A stretch of DNA of 64,000 nucleotides from Chitinispirillaceae bacterium (GTDB lineage: Bacteria > Fibrobacterota > Chitinivibrionia > Chitinivibrionales > Chitinispirillaceae): the NCBI GenBank assembly GCA_016929415.1, contig JAFGIW010000131.1, forward strand, positions 1 to 64,000, written 5' to 3'. Positions within the stretch are counted from its first letter, which is position 1. Each line of letters opens with the position of its first letter. The notes beneath the pieces are model-generated. The model had not been told where the DNA came from. It saw only the letters and a program-made list of their open reading frames with translations, and made no database searches. Below, one piece after another: positions 24,295-32,730 of the stretch. The translations under genes and the position numbers were made by a program.

Positions 24295-26219
24295 GGAGAT
24301 TGATTGACGGGATCTACAATACCGGCAACGAACTTCTCAACCTGACGATGTGTACGCGTCTGAAGACACACAAGGTAACATCCGCGCGGTAAATCGTCAA
24401 TAATACGTGCCTGCCGGTAGGCCCCCGCGGTCCGATAGCCGTCGACCAGGGAACCGACCATCCGCCCCGAAGCGTCAAACAGGGATAATTTTACCCGGCC
24501 GGGAGTGTAAACGGTAAATTCTATCGATAATTTCCGGCCGATTGCAGCAACCGACAATCCTTCGTTCCATTGATTGAATCCCCGCATCGGCACAAACGTG
24601 TCTTTCACCACCGCACTTCCCTCATCAACCCCCTGCGGACGCGGGCCGTAAATCGGTAGTTCCCCCCCGACCTCGTACGCGCCGCAATCGGGAGCGTTAC
24701 CGGAAAAACCGTCGTTGATATTAGGAAGCGTCTCTCCCTTGTCGACGACCGCGCTTCCGTCTTTCGGCCGAAGATCGACCGTGTCCCTCTCCGGAACCGG
24801 AGGATTGGGAAACGCGACATTGTTGAAAACCTCGTTCAATTTGATATCCCCCACGCCGTGGTGCTCCACCTCGCTAAAAGGCTTGCCGCCGATCTTTGCT
24901 ATGTAAGCCACCCCCTCGACCCCCACCGCGTCGTAATCGAAACTGCTGTGCGTTCCCGGGTCCATGATGTCAGCCGCATAGGGATTGCCCGCGCCGTAGC
25001 CGCCCCACTTCACCCCGCCCGTCGGCCCCCCGAAAGCGAGGTTGTTGCGGAAAAAGGCGAAATCCATCACATCATTGCCGGCGAGTCCGGCGCCCACCTT
25101 GATGACGGTATTGTGCAAAGCCACATCCCCCCGGCTGTTCCGCTTGAATTTGAAGGCGCCGTGGACGATGTTGTACATGACGTTGCGGATGACGTAGGTG
25201 GGACCGCCCAGCCCCGGCTGCGAACTGACACCAACATAGCAGTTGGTGATCCGGTTGCGCATCACACGGCAGTTGTTGAAGCAAAAGTCAGCTTCGATGC
25301 CGTCGTCGGCCCCGGTAAAGAGGTCGTTGTTGTAAATGTCGATGCAGATTTGGTTGCTCGCCTCCTCATCCTCCATGGTCGATATGCAGTCGCGAAAACT
25401 CTTCACCCGGTTGTGACAGACGACATTGCCTGGGCCGGTAAACTGGATGCCCTCGCCCTCGTTGTCGCCGTCGGCGCCCATGGTTTCATCGGACCACCCG
25501 GTTGTTCCGGTGACCGTGTTGTCACCGATGTAACAGTTCGTTAACCCATCCTCGTAGGCTGTAATGCCGTAGAGCCCGGTCATGGTGCAGTAGCGGATGA
25601 CGCAGTTCTTCGCCCCGTTCGCCTTGATAGCACGCGCGCTGTTGCCGCCGCTGCTGTTGATCGTAAGGCCCCAGAGGTACACCCATTGACGGTTCTGCAG
25701 GTCGATGAAGTCGTAGACAGCCGAACCGTCGGCTGAACAGTAGACCCTCGGTGACGATTCCGTACCGTTTTCGGGAGTGAGGACATCATAGGTGCCTGCC
25801 GGGAGGTCGGTGATTTTGGCTCCTGAAGGGATGCGGGGAACCGGACGGGTGGCCACAGTAACCGTCTTTTCGGCTGAACCGCCGTCGGGGTCGGCGAGCG
25901 TGAGGCTGATTTCGTACTCAGTACCGGGCTGTAAATCGAAAATCGACCCGGAACATTTGTTCTGCCATGAAAATCCGAGGTTCTCCCCGGCCGGTACGCG
26001 GCGCAGGGGCATGGCCTTGCGCCACTCCGAAGCTCCCTTCGGCCGGTACTGAACGGAAACGGTACAGTTGAGGTTGGCGTCCCCCTCGATGAGCCACTCC
26101 ACCGCGAGGTTTATGACGGTTGGATAGGGGGTGGTGACGACCCCGGGGGTGGTGGCGTTCTGGGCGGGGATGGCGGCAACGAGGCTGACGAGGATAAGCA
26201 GAGAAACGACAGTTTTCAT
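24237..26219 (-). CDS. Secreted fibronectin-III / right-handed beta-helix protein with C-terminal sorting-like domain
   Basis: About 660 aa. Signal peptide (MKTVVSLLILVSLVAAIPAQ); an Fn3-like domain (about 25-125; VQYRPKGASEWRKAM, LQPGTEYEISLTLADPDGG); a right-handed beta-helix (about 150-450; NCVIRYCTMTGLYGITAYED, NCYIGDNTVTG, VCHNRVKSFRDCISTMED) like polysaccharide lyases and other Pbh1 proteins; then a type-IX/FlgD-like end (VKLSLFDASGRMVGSLVDGY, LPRGCYLVCLQT). The ATG at 26219 has GAGGT in front. After the sorting-like domain an extra ~24 residues read into the 3' end of the convergent ligase gene, so the original stop may have been lost. Likely a cell-surface glycan-acting protein; the active site is not identified. 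Confidence 0.75.
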   Translation of the reverse strand: MKTVVSLLILVSLVAAIPAQNATTPGVVTTPYPTVINLAVEWLIEGDANLNCTVSVQYRPKGASEWRKAMPLRRVPAGENLGFSWQNKCSGSIFDLQPGTEYEISLTLADPDGGSAEKTVTVATRPVPRIPSGAKITDLPAGTYDVLTPENGTESSPRVYCSADGSAVYDFIDLQNRQWVYLWGLTINSSGGNSARAIKANGAKNCVIRYCTMTGLYGITAYEDGLTNCYIGDNTVTGTTGWSDETMGADGDNEGEGIQFTGPGNVVCHNRVKSFRDCISTMEDEEASNQICIDIYNNDLFTGADDGIEADFCFNNCRVMRNRITNCYVGVSSQPGLGGPTYVIRNVMYNIVHGAFKFKRNSRGDVALHNTVIKVGAGLAGNDVMDFAFFRNNLAFGGPTGGVKWGGYGAGNPYAADIMDPGTHSSFDYDAVGVEGVAYIAKIGGKPFSEVEHHGVGDIKLNEVFNNVAFPNPPVPERDTVDLRPKDGSAVVDKGETLPNINDGFSGNAPDCGAYEVGGELPIYGPRPQGVDEGSAVVKDTFVPMRGFNQWNEGLSVAAIGRKLSIEFTVYTPGRVKLSLFDASGRMVGSLVDGYRTAGAYRQARIIDDLPRGCYLVCLQTRTHRQVEKFVAGIVDPVNQSPYARLSGLRSKNFCGFLSP

Positions 26220-26250
26220 CATATACCTCACTTTTTATTTCATTATAGCA

Positions 26251-26505
26251 TTAACCGCCACGAACGGGACACTTAGCTTCATCCCAGGGATCGATGCCGT
26301 AGACCGTGCAGGTCGGCCCGAGCCGCATTGCCAGTTCGATGAGCGGAAAACCACAACCGAAGCCGATGTCGAGGGCGGTGATGTTGCGCCGGTATTCGAT
26401 CAGGTCGAGCAGCTTCAGTCCGAAGGGGGCGGACCAGAAGGGAAGTTCATCGCAGAGGTCGGGCAGCAAGGCGAAATCGAAGCGGGGTTGAAGGTACGGT
26501 CTCAT
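26251..26505 (-). pseudogene. Truncated class I SAM-dependent methyltransferase
   Basis: An 84-aa frame with an N-terminus RPYLQPRFDFALLPDLCDEL then PFWSAPFGLKLLDLIEYRRN and SAM-binding motif I LDIGFGCGFPLIELAMRLG, ending shortly after the acidic motif II (YGIDPWDEA). Complete enzymes of this kind need well over 200 residues; motifs III onward are missing. The beta-helix gene starts 31 bases downstream on the same strand, so the methyltransferase was probably cut when that gene arrived or by deletion. Confidence 0.6.
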
Positions 26506-26579
26506 GGTTTCAAAAGCCTCTGATGAAGAGTAATTTCGGCCTGCTGTCGGTAGGGAAACTATGCCATATGCAGGATTAT

Positions 26580-27500
26580 TTATGCAATTAAAGAAGAGTA
26601 CGCTTTTTCTACTTTACTGTAAAAATCAACCATTTCACCGTTGATTTTTTTCTTTACGTGGTTTAGCCTGATGAACGATGAAGTATTGAAAAGAGAATCA
26701 TTGTGCAGTCGTCGCTCGATAAGCTTACAATACTCCGGATCAATTTCGATTCCGATACTATGGCGGCCACTTTGCATTGCTGCCAACATGGTCGTCCCCG
26801 ACCCGCAGAACGGATCAAGAACCACGTCCCCTGCAAAAGAAAACATTTTTACCAGACGATCGGCAAGTTCAAGAGGAAAAGGCGCCGGATGGAATCTGGT
26901 CGATTCTCCGGTTATGTTCCATATCTGACTGAACCATCGGTCAAATTTGTCTTTAGGGATCATACTTAATTTTCTCTGCATATCCGAAGGCTGCCGGTAC
27001 CCTCCGGGCTTTCTTTGCATGAGAATGAATTCGATGTCGTTTTTAATGATTGCATTCGGCTCATACGGCTTGCCGAGGAATTTGGCGCTGGTGTTCGCTT
27101 CGAATTTTGCATTGGATATTTTATGCCAAATTATCGGATTAAGATTGTCGAGCCCGACTTTTCGGCAAATTACCTGAATGTCTGCATGCAACGGCATGAC
27201 CAGATGACGGCCGTATTCCCTTCTGGAAAGGCATACATCACCGACGATGCACACCAGCCTCCCTCCGGGAACAAGTATCCGATGGACTTCACGCCATACT
27301 TTAGATAGCTCGGACAAGAACTCTTCATAATTATTGATGTGGCCCATTTGAGCGGGGCCATCATTGTATTGCTTCAGGTTCCAATAAGGTGGAGAGGTAA
27401 TCACTAGGTGGACGGATGCATCATTGATATATGAAAAGTCGCGTGCATCACCGTTGATCAGGCAGTGGGAGGTGTGGATCTCATAAATTGTCTTTTTCAT
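26580..27500 (-). CDS. Type II DNA methyltransferase (amino-methyltransferase, TSPPY class)
   Basis: A 306-aa DNA methyltransferase with catalytic motif IV TSPPYW near residues 35-40 and SAM-binding motif I DPFCGSGTT near residue 227, i.e. the beta-type order (IV, target recognition, I). TSPPY is more typical of N4-cytosine enzymes, although some N6-adenine enzymes have it. GGGAG in the end of the upstream restriction gene serves as ribosome site; the two genes are separated by one base. It should protect the sites cut by the XhoI/PaeR7I-like nuclease. The base use here is more AT-rich than in the neighbours, which fits horizontal gain of the pair. Confidence 0.85.
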   Translation of the reverse strand: MKKTIYEIHTSHCLINGDARDFSYINDASVHLVITSPPYWNLKQYNDGPAQMGHINNYEEFLSELSKVWREVHRILVPGGRLVCIVGDVCLSRREYGRHLVMPLHADIQVICRKVGLDNLNPIIWHKISNAKFEANTSAKFLGKPYEPNAIIKNDIEFILMQRKPGGYRQPSDMQRKLSMIPKDKFDRWFSQIWNITGESTRFHPAPFPLELADRLVKMFSFAGDVVLDPFCGSGTTMLAAMQSGRHSIGIEIDPEYCKLIERRLHNDSLFNTSSFIRLNHVKKKINGEMVDFYSKVEKAYSSLIA

Positions 27501-27501
27501 A

Positions 27502-28230
27502 TTATTTTCTCCCGAATGCGGACAATTGCCCGGTCATCGACCGGACAAACATTTCAAAATTCAGGTCGGATGCCGGCTCCCTGTACTCACCCATAATGCC
27601 GGTATTTTTAGAAGAAAGAATGAAGGATGATGCAGTATAATGTCTCTCTCGAACAAGTTTCCGGCAGAAGAGTTCGTATCGTTTCGCATATGAAGCATTA
27701 ATAAATTCGGCAAAAACTTTAAAATGCGGTTCCTGTACCTTTACCGGCCGGCTGGAGTTTTCACACTCTTCTAGCATAAAGAAATAACCAAGCCATGGCC
27801 TGATGGTTGAATTAAATGCCCCTTCACGATAAGCCGTCCATAAATCTATAGCACTACCCATAGCTTCTTCCGTACGGTTGTTGAAATTATTCCCGAAAGA
27901 CGGCCCGACCTGTGATTTCGCTTCAAGTGCGAGTAGAAGCTGCCCATTTTTAATGACAAGCAAGTCCCACTCTTTGGTAGGTCGAAAGAAACCTGGGAGC
28001 TGGAGAAATTTATTATGGAAAATACAGTTATTCGGTATACCGGCTTTAAGAATTATTTCCATGAGCAGCTTGATTATGCCATCCATCTGTGCTCCGCCGG
28101 TTACCGCGCTGCGGGCGCCCTGGTCACTGGCGCCTTGATCTTTCTGCTTTTTACTCTGGTTTTCACGAGTTTGCCAGTAAAAGGCGATTGCTTGTTTTAG
28201 ACGATCGTGAATTTCATTCATATTTATCAT
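27502..28230 (-). CDS. Type II restriction endonuclease, XhoI/PaeR7I family
   Basis: A 242-aa protein matching the XhoI/PaeR7I family by several remembered blocks: DQGARSAVTGGAQMDGII, LPGFFRPTKEWDLLV, LALEAKSQVGPSFGNNFNNR followed by TEEAMGSAIDLWTAYREGAF, and RPWLGYFFMLEE. The D(WDLLV)...ExK(EAK) pair is the expected PD-(D/E)xK nuclease site. Family members cut CTCGAG, so this is the predicted target. It lies directly upstream of the methyltransferase. Start at 28230 or at the ATG nine bases later (28221); neither has a strong ribosome site. CTCGAG sites are present in the window (for example 1802, 15399, 40638), so they must be methylated if the enzyme is active. Confidence 0.85.
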   Translation of the reverse strand: MINMNEIHDRLKQAIAFYWQTRENQSKKQKDQGASDQGARSAVTGGAQMDGIIKLLMEIILKAGIPNNCIFHNKFLQLPGFFRPTKEWDLLVIKNGQLLLALEAKSQVGPSFGNNFNNRTEEAMGSAIDLWTAYREGAFNSTIRPWLGYFFMLEECENSSRPVKVQEPHFKVFAEFINASYAKRYELFCRKLVRERHYTASSFILSSKNTGIMGEYREPASDLNFEMFVRSMTGQLSAFGRK

Positions 28231-28258
28231 TTGGATGCTGCGATTCTTTTTTATTGAA

Positions 28259-28279
28259 AATACATCTTTTTAATGTATT
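28259..28279. promoter_or_regulatory. Dyad upstream of the restriction gene
   Basis: AATACAT, a 7-base centre, ATGTATT. It lies 29 bases upstream of the restriction-gene start in an AT-rich 231-base gap (28231-28461). Possible operator for timing restriction relative to methylation; no separate controller (C) gene is present. The rest of this gap shows nothing recognisable. Confidence 0.35.
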
Positions 28280-28461
28280 CACAGTAAGCCCTATTTATAT
28301 CGGTGGCAGAATGCCAATGAGCTGTCAAAAATCTTGCGACTTTAAACTATACATTCCTATGGAGCCAGGAACACCACCGTTAAAATAATGTTTAATTTCC
28401 TCCATCCGGTTATCCGGATGTGGATATTTTATCGGACGATATCATTTAGGGCACCCTTCCC

Positions 28462-29577
28462 TCAATACCCCTTCCCCAGCAGCCACGCCCGGAAAAATGG
28501 ATTGACATATTTGTACTCTCTATTGACTAAGTAGATAATCCTCAGACCGATAAGACGTTCGAGCGCCTTTTGAATGGAGCCGGGTTGCCTGATGCCCGAA
28601 TCCTGAATGAACTCTGCGGAAAAGGGGGCCTTACCATTCAGACGGGCAAGGGAAACCAGGCAGCGTAGTTGCTGGCCGGTAAGGAGGCCGAGATAATTTT
28701 CATACACTCTCTGTTCCCTGCTGAAAATCAGATCGAGCGCGGCCGGGATGATATCGGTGGTGATGGACTGACGGCTTGATGTAGAGTCCCAGATGGCGGC
28801 ACAGAGTTCCTGCACGTCTCCGGGTGTGTCCTGGGCGATTTCAAAAACGGCGGTGAGCAATTCCTTCTGAATCCTGCGGCCGCCGTTATGGAGAAATTTC
28901 GCAATAATGAATTCACCGAACCGCTCCCGTTCAAGGTTCGAAACCGTCATGGATGCCGCGGATTTGAAAAACGGGCTTGCGGGGTCGTAAAAAATCTCAT
29001 GCATGCTGCCGCGGATGCTTCCTGAAAAGACATAGGGAATCGACGTATGAAACTGGATCTTTCCACGAAACACTGCAAGGATGGCTTGTGCATCCTTGAG
29101 ATGCAGAATGTCCTGAAACTCGTCGAATACGACGACTATTTTACGTTTCCCGTATTCATCGGCGATTACATCCATAAGACCTTCGATCGAGTCCGGCCTT
29201 GCGCCTGTTACGGCATCCAGGCCTATTGAAGGTTCCCCGGTGAGAGGGTCAATGGTCATTTTCGGCCGCAGGTGCGCCAGTGATTTGACCAGCGACTCGA
29301 TAAAGCCCGCTCTTTTCTCCATCGAAATCATAGCGTTGACCGTTCTACGGCAGAAGTCTTCAATTGTCCTTATTTCGAAACAATCGATATACAGATACCG
29401 GTACGATTTCAGTTTCCGTACGGTTTCGTAAATCAGGGAGGTCTTTCCGGTACGCCGCTCTCCTTCAATCAGAACATTCTGTTTTGACAGGATAAAGTTC
29501 GTGAGCTGCTCCTCGATCACCGGACGCGAACAAAAATCTTCATCCACAACGATCCTGCCGTATTTAAACGGATTCAT
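28462..29577 (-). CDS. AAA-type ATPase (archaeal-style ATPase domain)
   Basis: A 371-aa protein: NPFKYGRIVVDEDFCSRPVI at the N-terminus, Walker A GERRTGKTS near residues 39-47, Walker B VVVFDEFQDI near residue 145, and a C-terminal winged-helix-like region (QLRCLVSLARLNGKAPFSAE). This is the ATPase_2-type group found singly in many bacteria and archaea. The P-loop here is intact, unlike in the ATPase at 14496. GGGGAAG precedes the ATG. A 15-bp tandem repeat lies just upstream. Role unknown; the position next to a restriction-modification pair may be coincidental or part of an accessory island. Confidence 0.75.
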   Translation of the reverse strand: MNPFKYGRIVVDEDFCSRPVIEEQLTNFILSKQNVLIEGERRTGKTSLIYETVRKLKSYRYLYIDCFEIRTIEDFCRRTVNAMISMEKRAGFIESLVKSLAHLRPKMTIDPLTGEPSIGLDAVTGARPDSIEGLMDVIADEYGKRKIVVVFDEFQDILHLKDAQAILAVFRGKIQFHTSIPYVFSGSIRGSMHEIFYDPASPFFKSAASMTVSNLERERFGEFIIAKFLHNGGRRIQKELLTAVFEIAQDTPGDVQELCAAIWDSTSSRQSITTDIIPAALDLIFSREQRVYENYLGLLTGQQLRCLVSLARLNGKAPFSAEFIQDSGIRQPGSIQKALERLIGLRIIYLVNREYKYVNPFFRAWLLGKGY

Positions 29578-29608
29578 GGGAGCTTCCCCGTTACGTTATG
29601 CTAATAGG

Positions 29609-29638
29609 TATTATACTATTTAGTATTATACTATTTGG
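29609..29638. repeat. Tandem 15-bp repeat upstream of the ATPase
   Basis: TATTATACTATTTRG occurs twice in direct succession (29609-29623, 29624-29638), differing at one base. It starts 32 bases upstream of the ATPase start on the minus strand and lies in the divergent region before the NSS transporter. It may be an operator pair; each unit also carries a -10-like TATTAT/TATACT. Confidence 0.5.
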
Positions 29639-29811
29639 CTTAATTTTATGCAAGAATTATTTGCTGAAACCAACGGGGCGACCTGATTGTCACCGCTTCC
29701 CTACCGGCCTCATGTCTCCCTCCCGCAGGCCTGCATATCCCGGAACAATCAAAGTTCCCGACACCCCCGTAAATGATATTATTTTTTCGACAGACCCTTT
29801 AGAGGAGGAGA

Positions 29812-31374
29812 ATGAAAAAAAGAGACACCTGGGCAAGCCGTCTGGGCATTATCATGGCGGTCGCCGGTTCGGCAATCGGATTGGGAAACTTTCTGAGGTT
29901 TCCGGCAAAAGCCGCCTCCAACGGCGGCGGGGCTTTCATGATCCCTTACCTGGTGGCGCTGCTGCTGCTCGGCCTTCCCCTTATGTGGATTGAGTGGACC
30001 CTGGGGCGGTACGGGGGAGGGTTCGAGCACGGGACTGCGCCGGGAATCTTCCACAGCATACGGCGCAAAAACCGGTTTATCAAATATTTCGGCGTTATCG
30101 GCATCTTCGGTCCGCTTGTCATTTTCATTTATTACTCCTATATCGAATCATGGACGCTTGCATACAGCATTTTCTCCCTTTTCGGGAAATTGTCCCCTAT
30201 TTCCGATCAGCAAACCATGCAAAGCTTTCTACGCGGTTATCAGGGTGTTGAGGCCAACGGATTTTTCAGCAGCATCCTGCCGGCGTATGCGTTCTTTCTC
30301 GTTACTTTCTTTATAAATATGGGGGTTATTTATCACGGCATCAGGGGAGGGATCGAGCGGATCTGCCGCATTGCCGTACCGGTGCTGTTTATCTGCGCGG
30401 TTATTCTCTTGTTACGTGTGTTGTCGCTCGGAACGCCGGATCCGCAGCAACCGTCGTGGAACATTACCAACGGCTTCGGCTTTCTTTGGAACCCGGATTT
30501 CAATGCGCTGAAATCGGGAAAAATCTGGATCGAGGCGGCCGGGCAGATGTTCTTTACCCTGAGTGTCGGCATAGGCGTGATTCTGACCTATGCCAGTTAC
30601 CTTTCGAAAGGCGACGATGTCACCTTGTCGGGCCTCAGCGCCACAAGCCTCAACGAGGTAGCCGAAGTGATTCTCGGCGGAAGCATCATTATCCCGGCGG
30701 CCTTCGTTTTTTTCGGTCCTGATACTATCCGCTCCATTGCGGCATCGGGAACGTTCAATCTGGGCTTCGTGACCATGCCGCTTATAATGAACCGGTTGCC
30801 CGTTTCGCAACTGTTCGGTTTCATCTGGTTTTTCCTGCTGTTTCTCGCGGGCATCACCTCGTCGATATCCCTTGCCCAGCCGGCGGTCGCCTTTATCGAA
30901 GACGAGTTCAATATCGGCCGGAAAAAAGCGGTATGGATATTCGGCATCGTCGCATTTATACTTTGTCACTTTCCCGTCTTCATGCTGAAGCACGGTGTGG
31001 TTGACGAGTTGGATTTCTGGGGAGGCACCTTTTTCCTCGTGCTGTTCGCGACCATCGAGGTAATCCTGTTCGCCTGGGTGTTCGGCATCGGCAACGCCTG
31101 GGACGAAATGCACCGCGGGGCGGATCTGCGGGTGCCGAAAATTTACAAATTTATAATCAAATACGTTACGCCGCTGTTTCTGCTGACCGTGATTACGGTA
31201 TGGATGTGGCAGGAGTGGCTTTCGGTCATCGTGATGAAGAACGTGTCGGCGGTCGACCGTCCCTATGTTCTGGGAACGCGGATCGTTCTTATCTCGATTC
31301 TGGCGGCGCTGGCCATAGCGGTAAAGATCGCCTGGCGTCGCCGTGAGAAAGGAGGAGATGTCAATGAGGCCTGA
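29812..31374 (+). CDS. Sodium-dependent transporter, neurotransmitter:sodium symporter (NSS) family
   Basis: A 520-aa, ~12-helix transporter. The first helix carries the family hallmark GSAIGLGNFLRFPAKAASNG with the unwound GNFLRFP sodium/substrate site; GGGAFMIPYL follows. The later segments TLSVGIGVILTYASYL and ITSSISLAQPAVAF (helix 8-like sodium site) also fit. GAGGAGG lies before the ATG. It should import an amino acid or similar solute with Na+. A 34-aa membrane ORF overlaps its stop by 11 bases and looks like the MetS-type small subunit. Confidence 0.9.
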   Translation: MKKRDTWASRLGIIMAVAGSAIGLGNFLRFPAKAASNGGGAFMIPYLVALLLLGLPLMWIEWTLGRYGGGFEHGTAPGIFHSIRRKNRFIKYFGVIGIFGPLVIFIYYSYIESWTLAYSIFSLFGKLSPISDQQTMQSFLRGYQGVEANGFFSSILPAYAFFLVTFFINMGVIYHGIRGGIERICRIAVPVLFICAVILLLRVLSLGTPDPQQPSWNITNGFGFLWNPDFNALKSGKIWIEAAGQMFFTLSVGIGVILTYASYLSKGDDVTLSGLSATSLNEVAEVILGGSIIIPAAFVFFGPDTIRSIAASGTFNLGFVTMPLIMNRLPVSQLFGFIWFFLLFLAGITSSISLAQPAVAFIEDEFNIGRKKAVWIFGIVAFILCHFPVFMLKHGVVDELDFWGGTFFLVLFATIEVILFAWVFGIGNAWDEMHRGADLRVPKIYKFIIKYVTPLFLLTVITVWMWQEWLSVIVMKNVSAVDRPYVLGTRIVLISILAALAIAVKIAWRRREKGGDVNEA

Positions 31375-31468
31375 AGGATGGTGTTTACTGATTTTTTTCT
31401 GGGGGCTGATCCTGAGCCTCGCGGTGTTCTGTTTCAGGCGGATTTTTTCAAAAAAAGAGGTGAAGTGA
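31364..31468 (+). CDS. MetS-like small subunit of NSS transporter
   Basis: A 34-aa peptide: MRPEGWCLLIFFWGLILSLA then VFCFRRIFSKKEVK. One membrane helix with a positively charged cytoplasmic end. It overlaps the end of the NSS gene by 11 bases and has GGAGGAG upstream. The Corynebacterium methionine transporter MetPS is the described case where an NSS protein needs such a small partner, and size, topology and position agree. Its 3' end lies within the thioredoxin reductase terminator read on the other strand. Confidence 0.7.
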   Translation: MRPEGWCLLIFFWGLILSLAVFCFRRIFSKKEVK

Positions 31469-31489
31469 AACCATCATCTTCACATCACC
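31450..31489 (-). terminator. Intrinsic terminator of trxB, inside the convergent metS-like gene
   Basis: On the minus strand GGTGATGTGAA pairs with TTCACTTCACC (10 of 11 pairs, 9-base loop), followed by TCTTTTTTT. It is a strong intrinsic terminator for the thioredoxin reductase gene ending at 31518. The U-tract and half the stem overlap the last codons of the plus-strand MetS-like gene. Confidence 0.7.
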
Positions 31490-31517
31490 GCCCGTTTAAA
31501 AATTCCGTCTACCCCCC

Positions 31518-32459
31518 TCACTCCCGCTCCTGCAGCCACCGCTCCGACTCGATTGCCGCCATGCAGCCGCTTCCGGCCGCGGTGATTGCCTGCCGGTAGG
31601 TTGCATCCTGCACGTCTCCCGCGGCGAAAACCCCGGGACTGTTGGTGCGGGTCGAGCCGGGGAGGGTCTTCAGATACCCCACCTCCCCGACGTCAAGCTG
31701 CCCCTTGAGGAATCCCGTGTTCGGGACATGGCCGATCGCCTCGAAGGCGCCGACCACCGGCAGTTCCGAGAGGGCGCCGGTTGCCGTATCCTTGAGGCGC
31801 AGGCAGGCAAGCTTTGTATCCCCGCAAAATTCCTCGACCACCTTGTTCCAGAGAATCTCCACCTTCGGATGACTTATTATCCGCTGCTGCATGACGCTGC
31901 TCGCCCGCAGCGCGTCGCGGCGGTGAATCAGATAGACTTTCGAGGCGAATTGCGTGAGGTGGAGCGCCTCTTCTATGGCCGTGTCGCCGCCGCCGATCAC
32001 CGCAAGTTCCCGGTTTCTGAAAACGGGCAGCGCCCCGTCGCACACCGCGCAGGCCGATATGCCCTTTCCCCAGAGCCTCTTTTCCGATTCGAGCGGAAGC
32101 CTTCGGGCAGTTGCCCCCGATGCGACAATCAGCGCCTCGGTGGTGTACGTTTCCCCCCCTGATGTGGTAAGGGAAAAAGGGCGCTTCTGCAGGTCTACCT
32201 CGATAATGTCTTCCATGATCATGCGGGTCCCGTGTTTTATTGCCTGCTCACGCATCTGTGCCATAAGCTGGGGCCCTAAAATACCTTCAGGAAAACCGGG
32301 GAAATTTTCAACCACGCTGGTGATCATCAACTGCCCGCCCGGGATACCTCCCTCCTGAAAACCTTCAAAAAGCAGCGGGTTGATATTTGCCCGTGATGCA
32401 TAGATCGCCGCAGTGAGTCCTGCAGGCCCTGATCCGATGATTGTAAGGCGCTCAGACAT
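31518..32459 (-). CDS. trxB: Thioredoxin reductase
   Basis: A 313-aa flavoprotein: FAD site LTIIGSGPAGLTAAIYASRA at the N-terminus, redox-active CAVCDGA near residues 135-141, NADPH site VIGGGDTAIEEAL, and the FAD-contacting GVFAAGDVQDATYRQAITAA near the C-terminus. It reduces thioredoxin with NADPH. The ATG at 32459 follows GGAAGGGG; an upstream ATG at 32492 lacks this and would make the protein longer than its relatives. It is convergent with the NSS/MetS pair. Confidence 0.9.
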   Translation of the reverse strand: MSERLTIIGSGPAGLTAAIYASRANINPLLFEGFQEGGIPGGQLMITSVVENFPGFPEGILGPQLMAQMREQAIKHGTRMIMEDIIEVDLQKRPFSLTTSGGETYTTEALIVASGATARRLPLESEKRLWGKGISACAVCDGALPVFRNRELAVIGGGDTAIEEALHLTQFASKVYLIHRRDALRASSVMQQRIISHPKVEILWNKVVEEFCGDTKLACLRLKDTATGALSELPVVGAFEAIGHVPNTGFLKGQLDVGEVGYLKTLPGSTRTNSPGVFAAGDVQDATYRQAITAAGSGCMAAIESERWLQERE

Positions 32460-32730
32460 TACGCTATCCCCTTCCTGGTTGATTGCATACACCCATTATC
32501 AAATAGCCGATCTTCCACTCCCGGGTCGATCATGATATAATGAAGAAATTCCTGTGCCGGGGTGAATGGAGGCAAGTCCCATCACCTTTGATAAATATAG
32601 GAAAAGGTCAGGCTGCGGGAAAGTCGGTAGTCGCAAAAATGTGCGTTCCATCACAGTCTGACCGTTAAAGTCGGTGTATAATGAGGAGATTCTTCGATCT
32701 TTAATGATCTCCAACCGAGGAGGATGTACA

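Noticed and set aside
24858..25544. Open frame (228 codons) on the plus strand inside the beta-helix gene
   Set aside because: Val/His-rich shadow of a clear beta-helix coding sequence on the other strand.
26580..28230. Avoidance of CTCGAG as a sign of active restriction
   Set aside because: CTCGAG occurs repeatedly in the window, so there is no visible avoidance.
32493..32730. Cyclic-di-GMP riboswitch before the giant repeat protein
   Set aside because: Some short GC-rich stretches resemble GEMM pieces, but the tetraloop/receptor core is not present.
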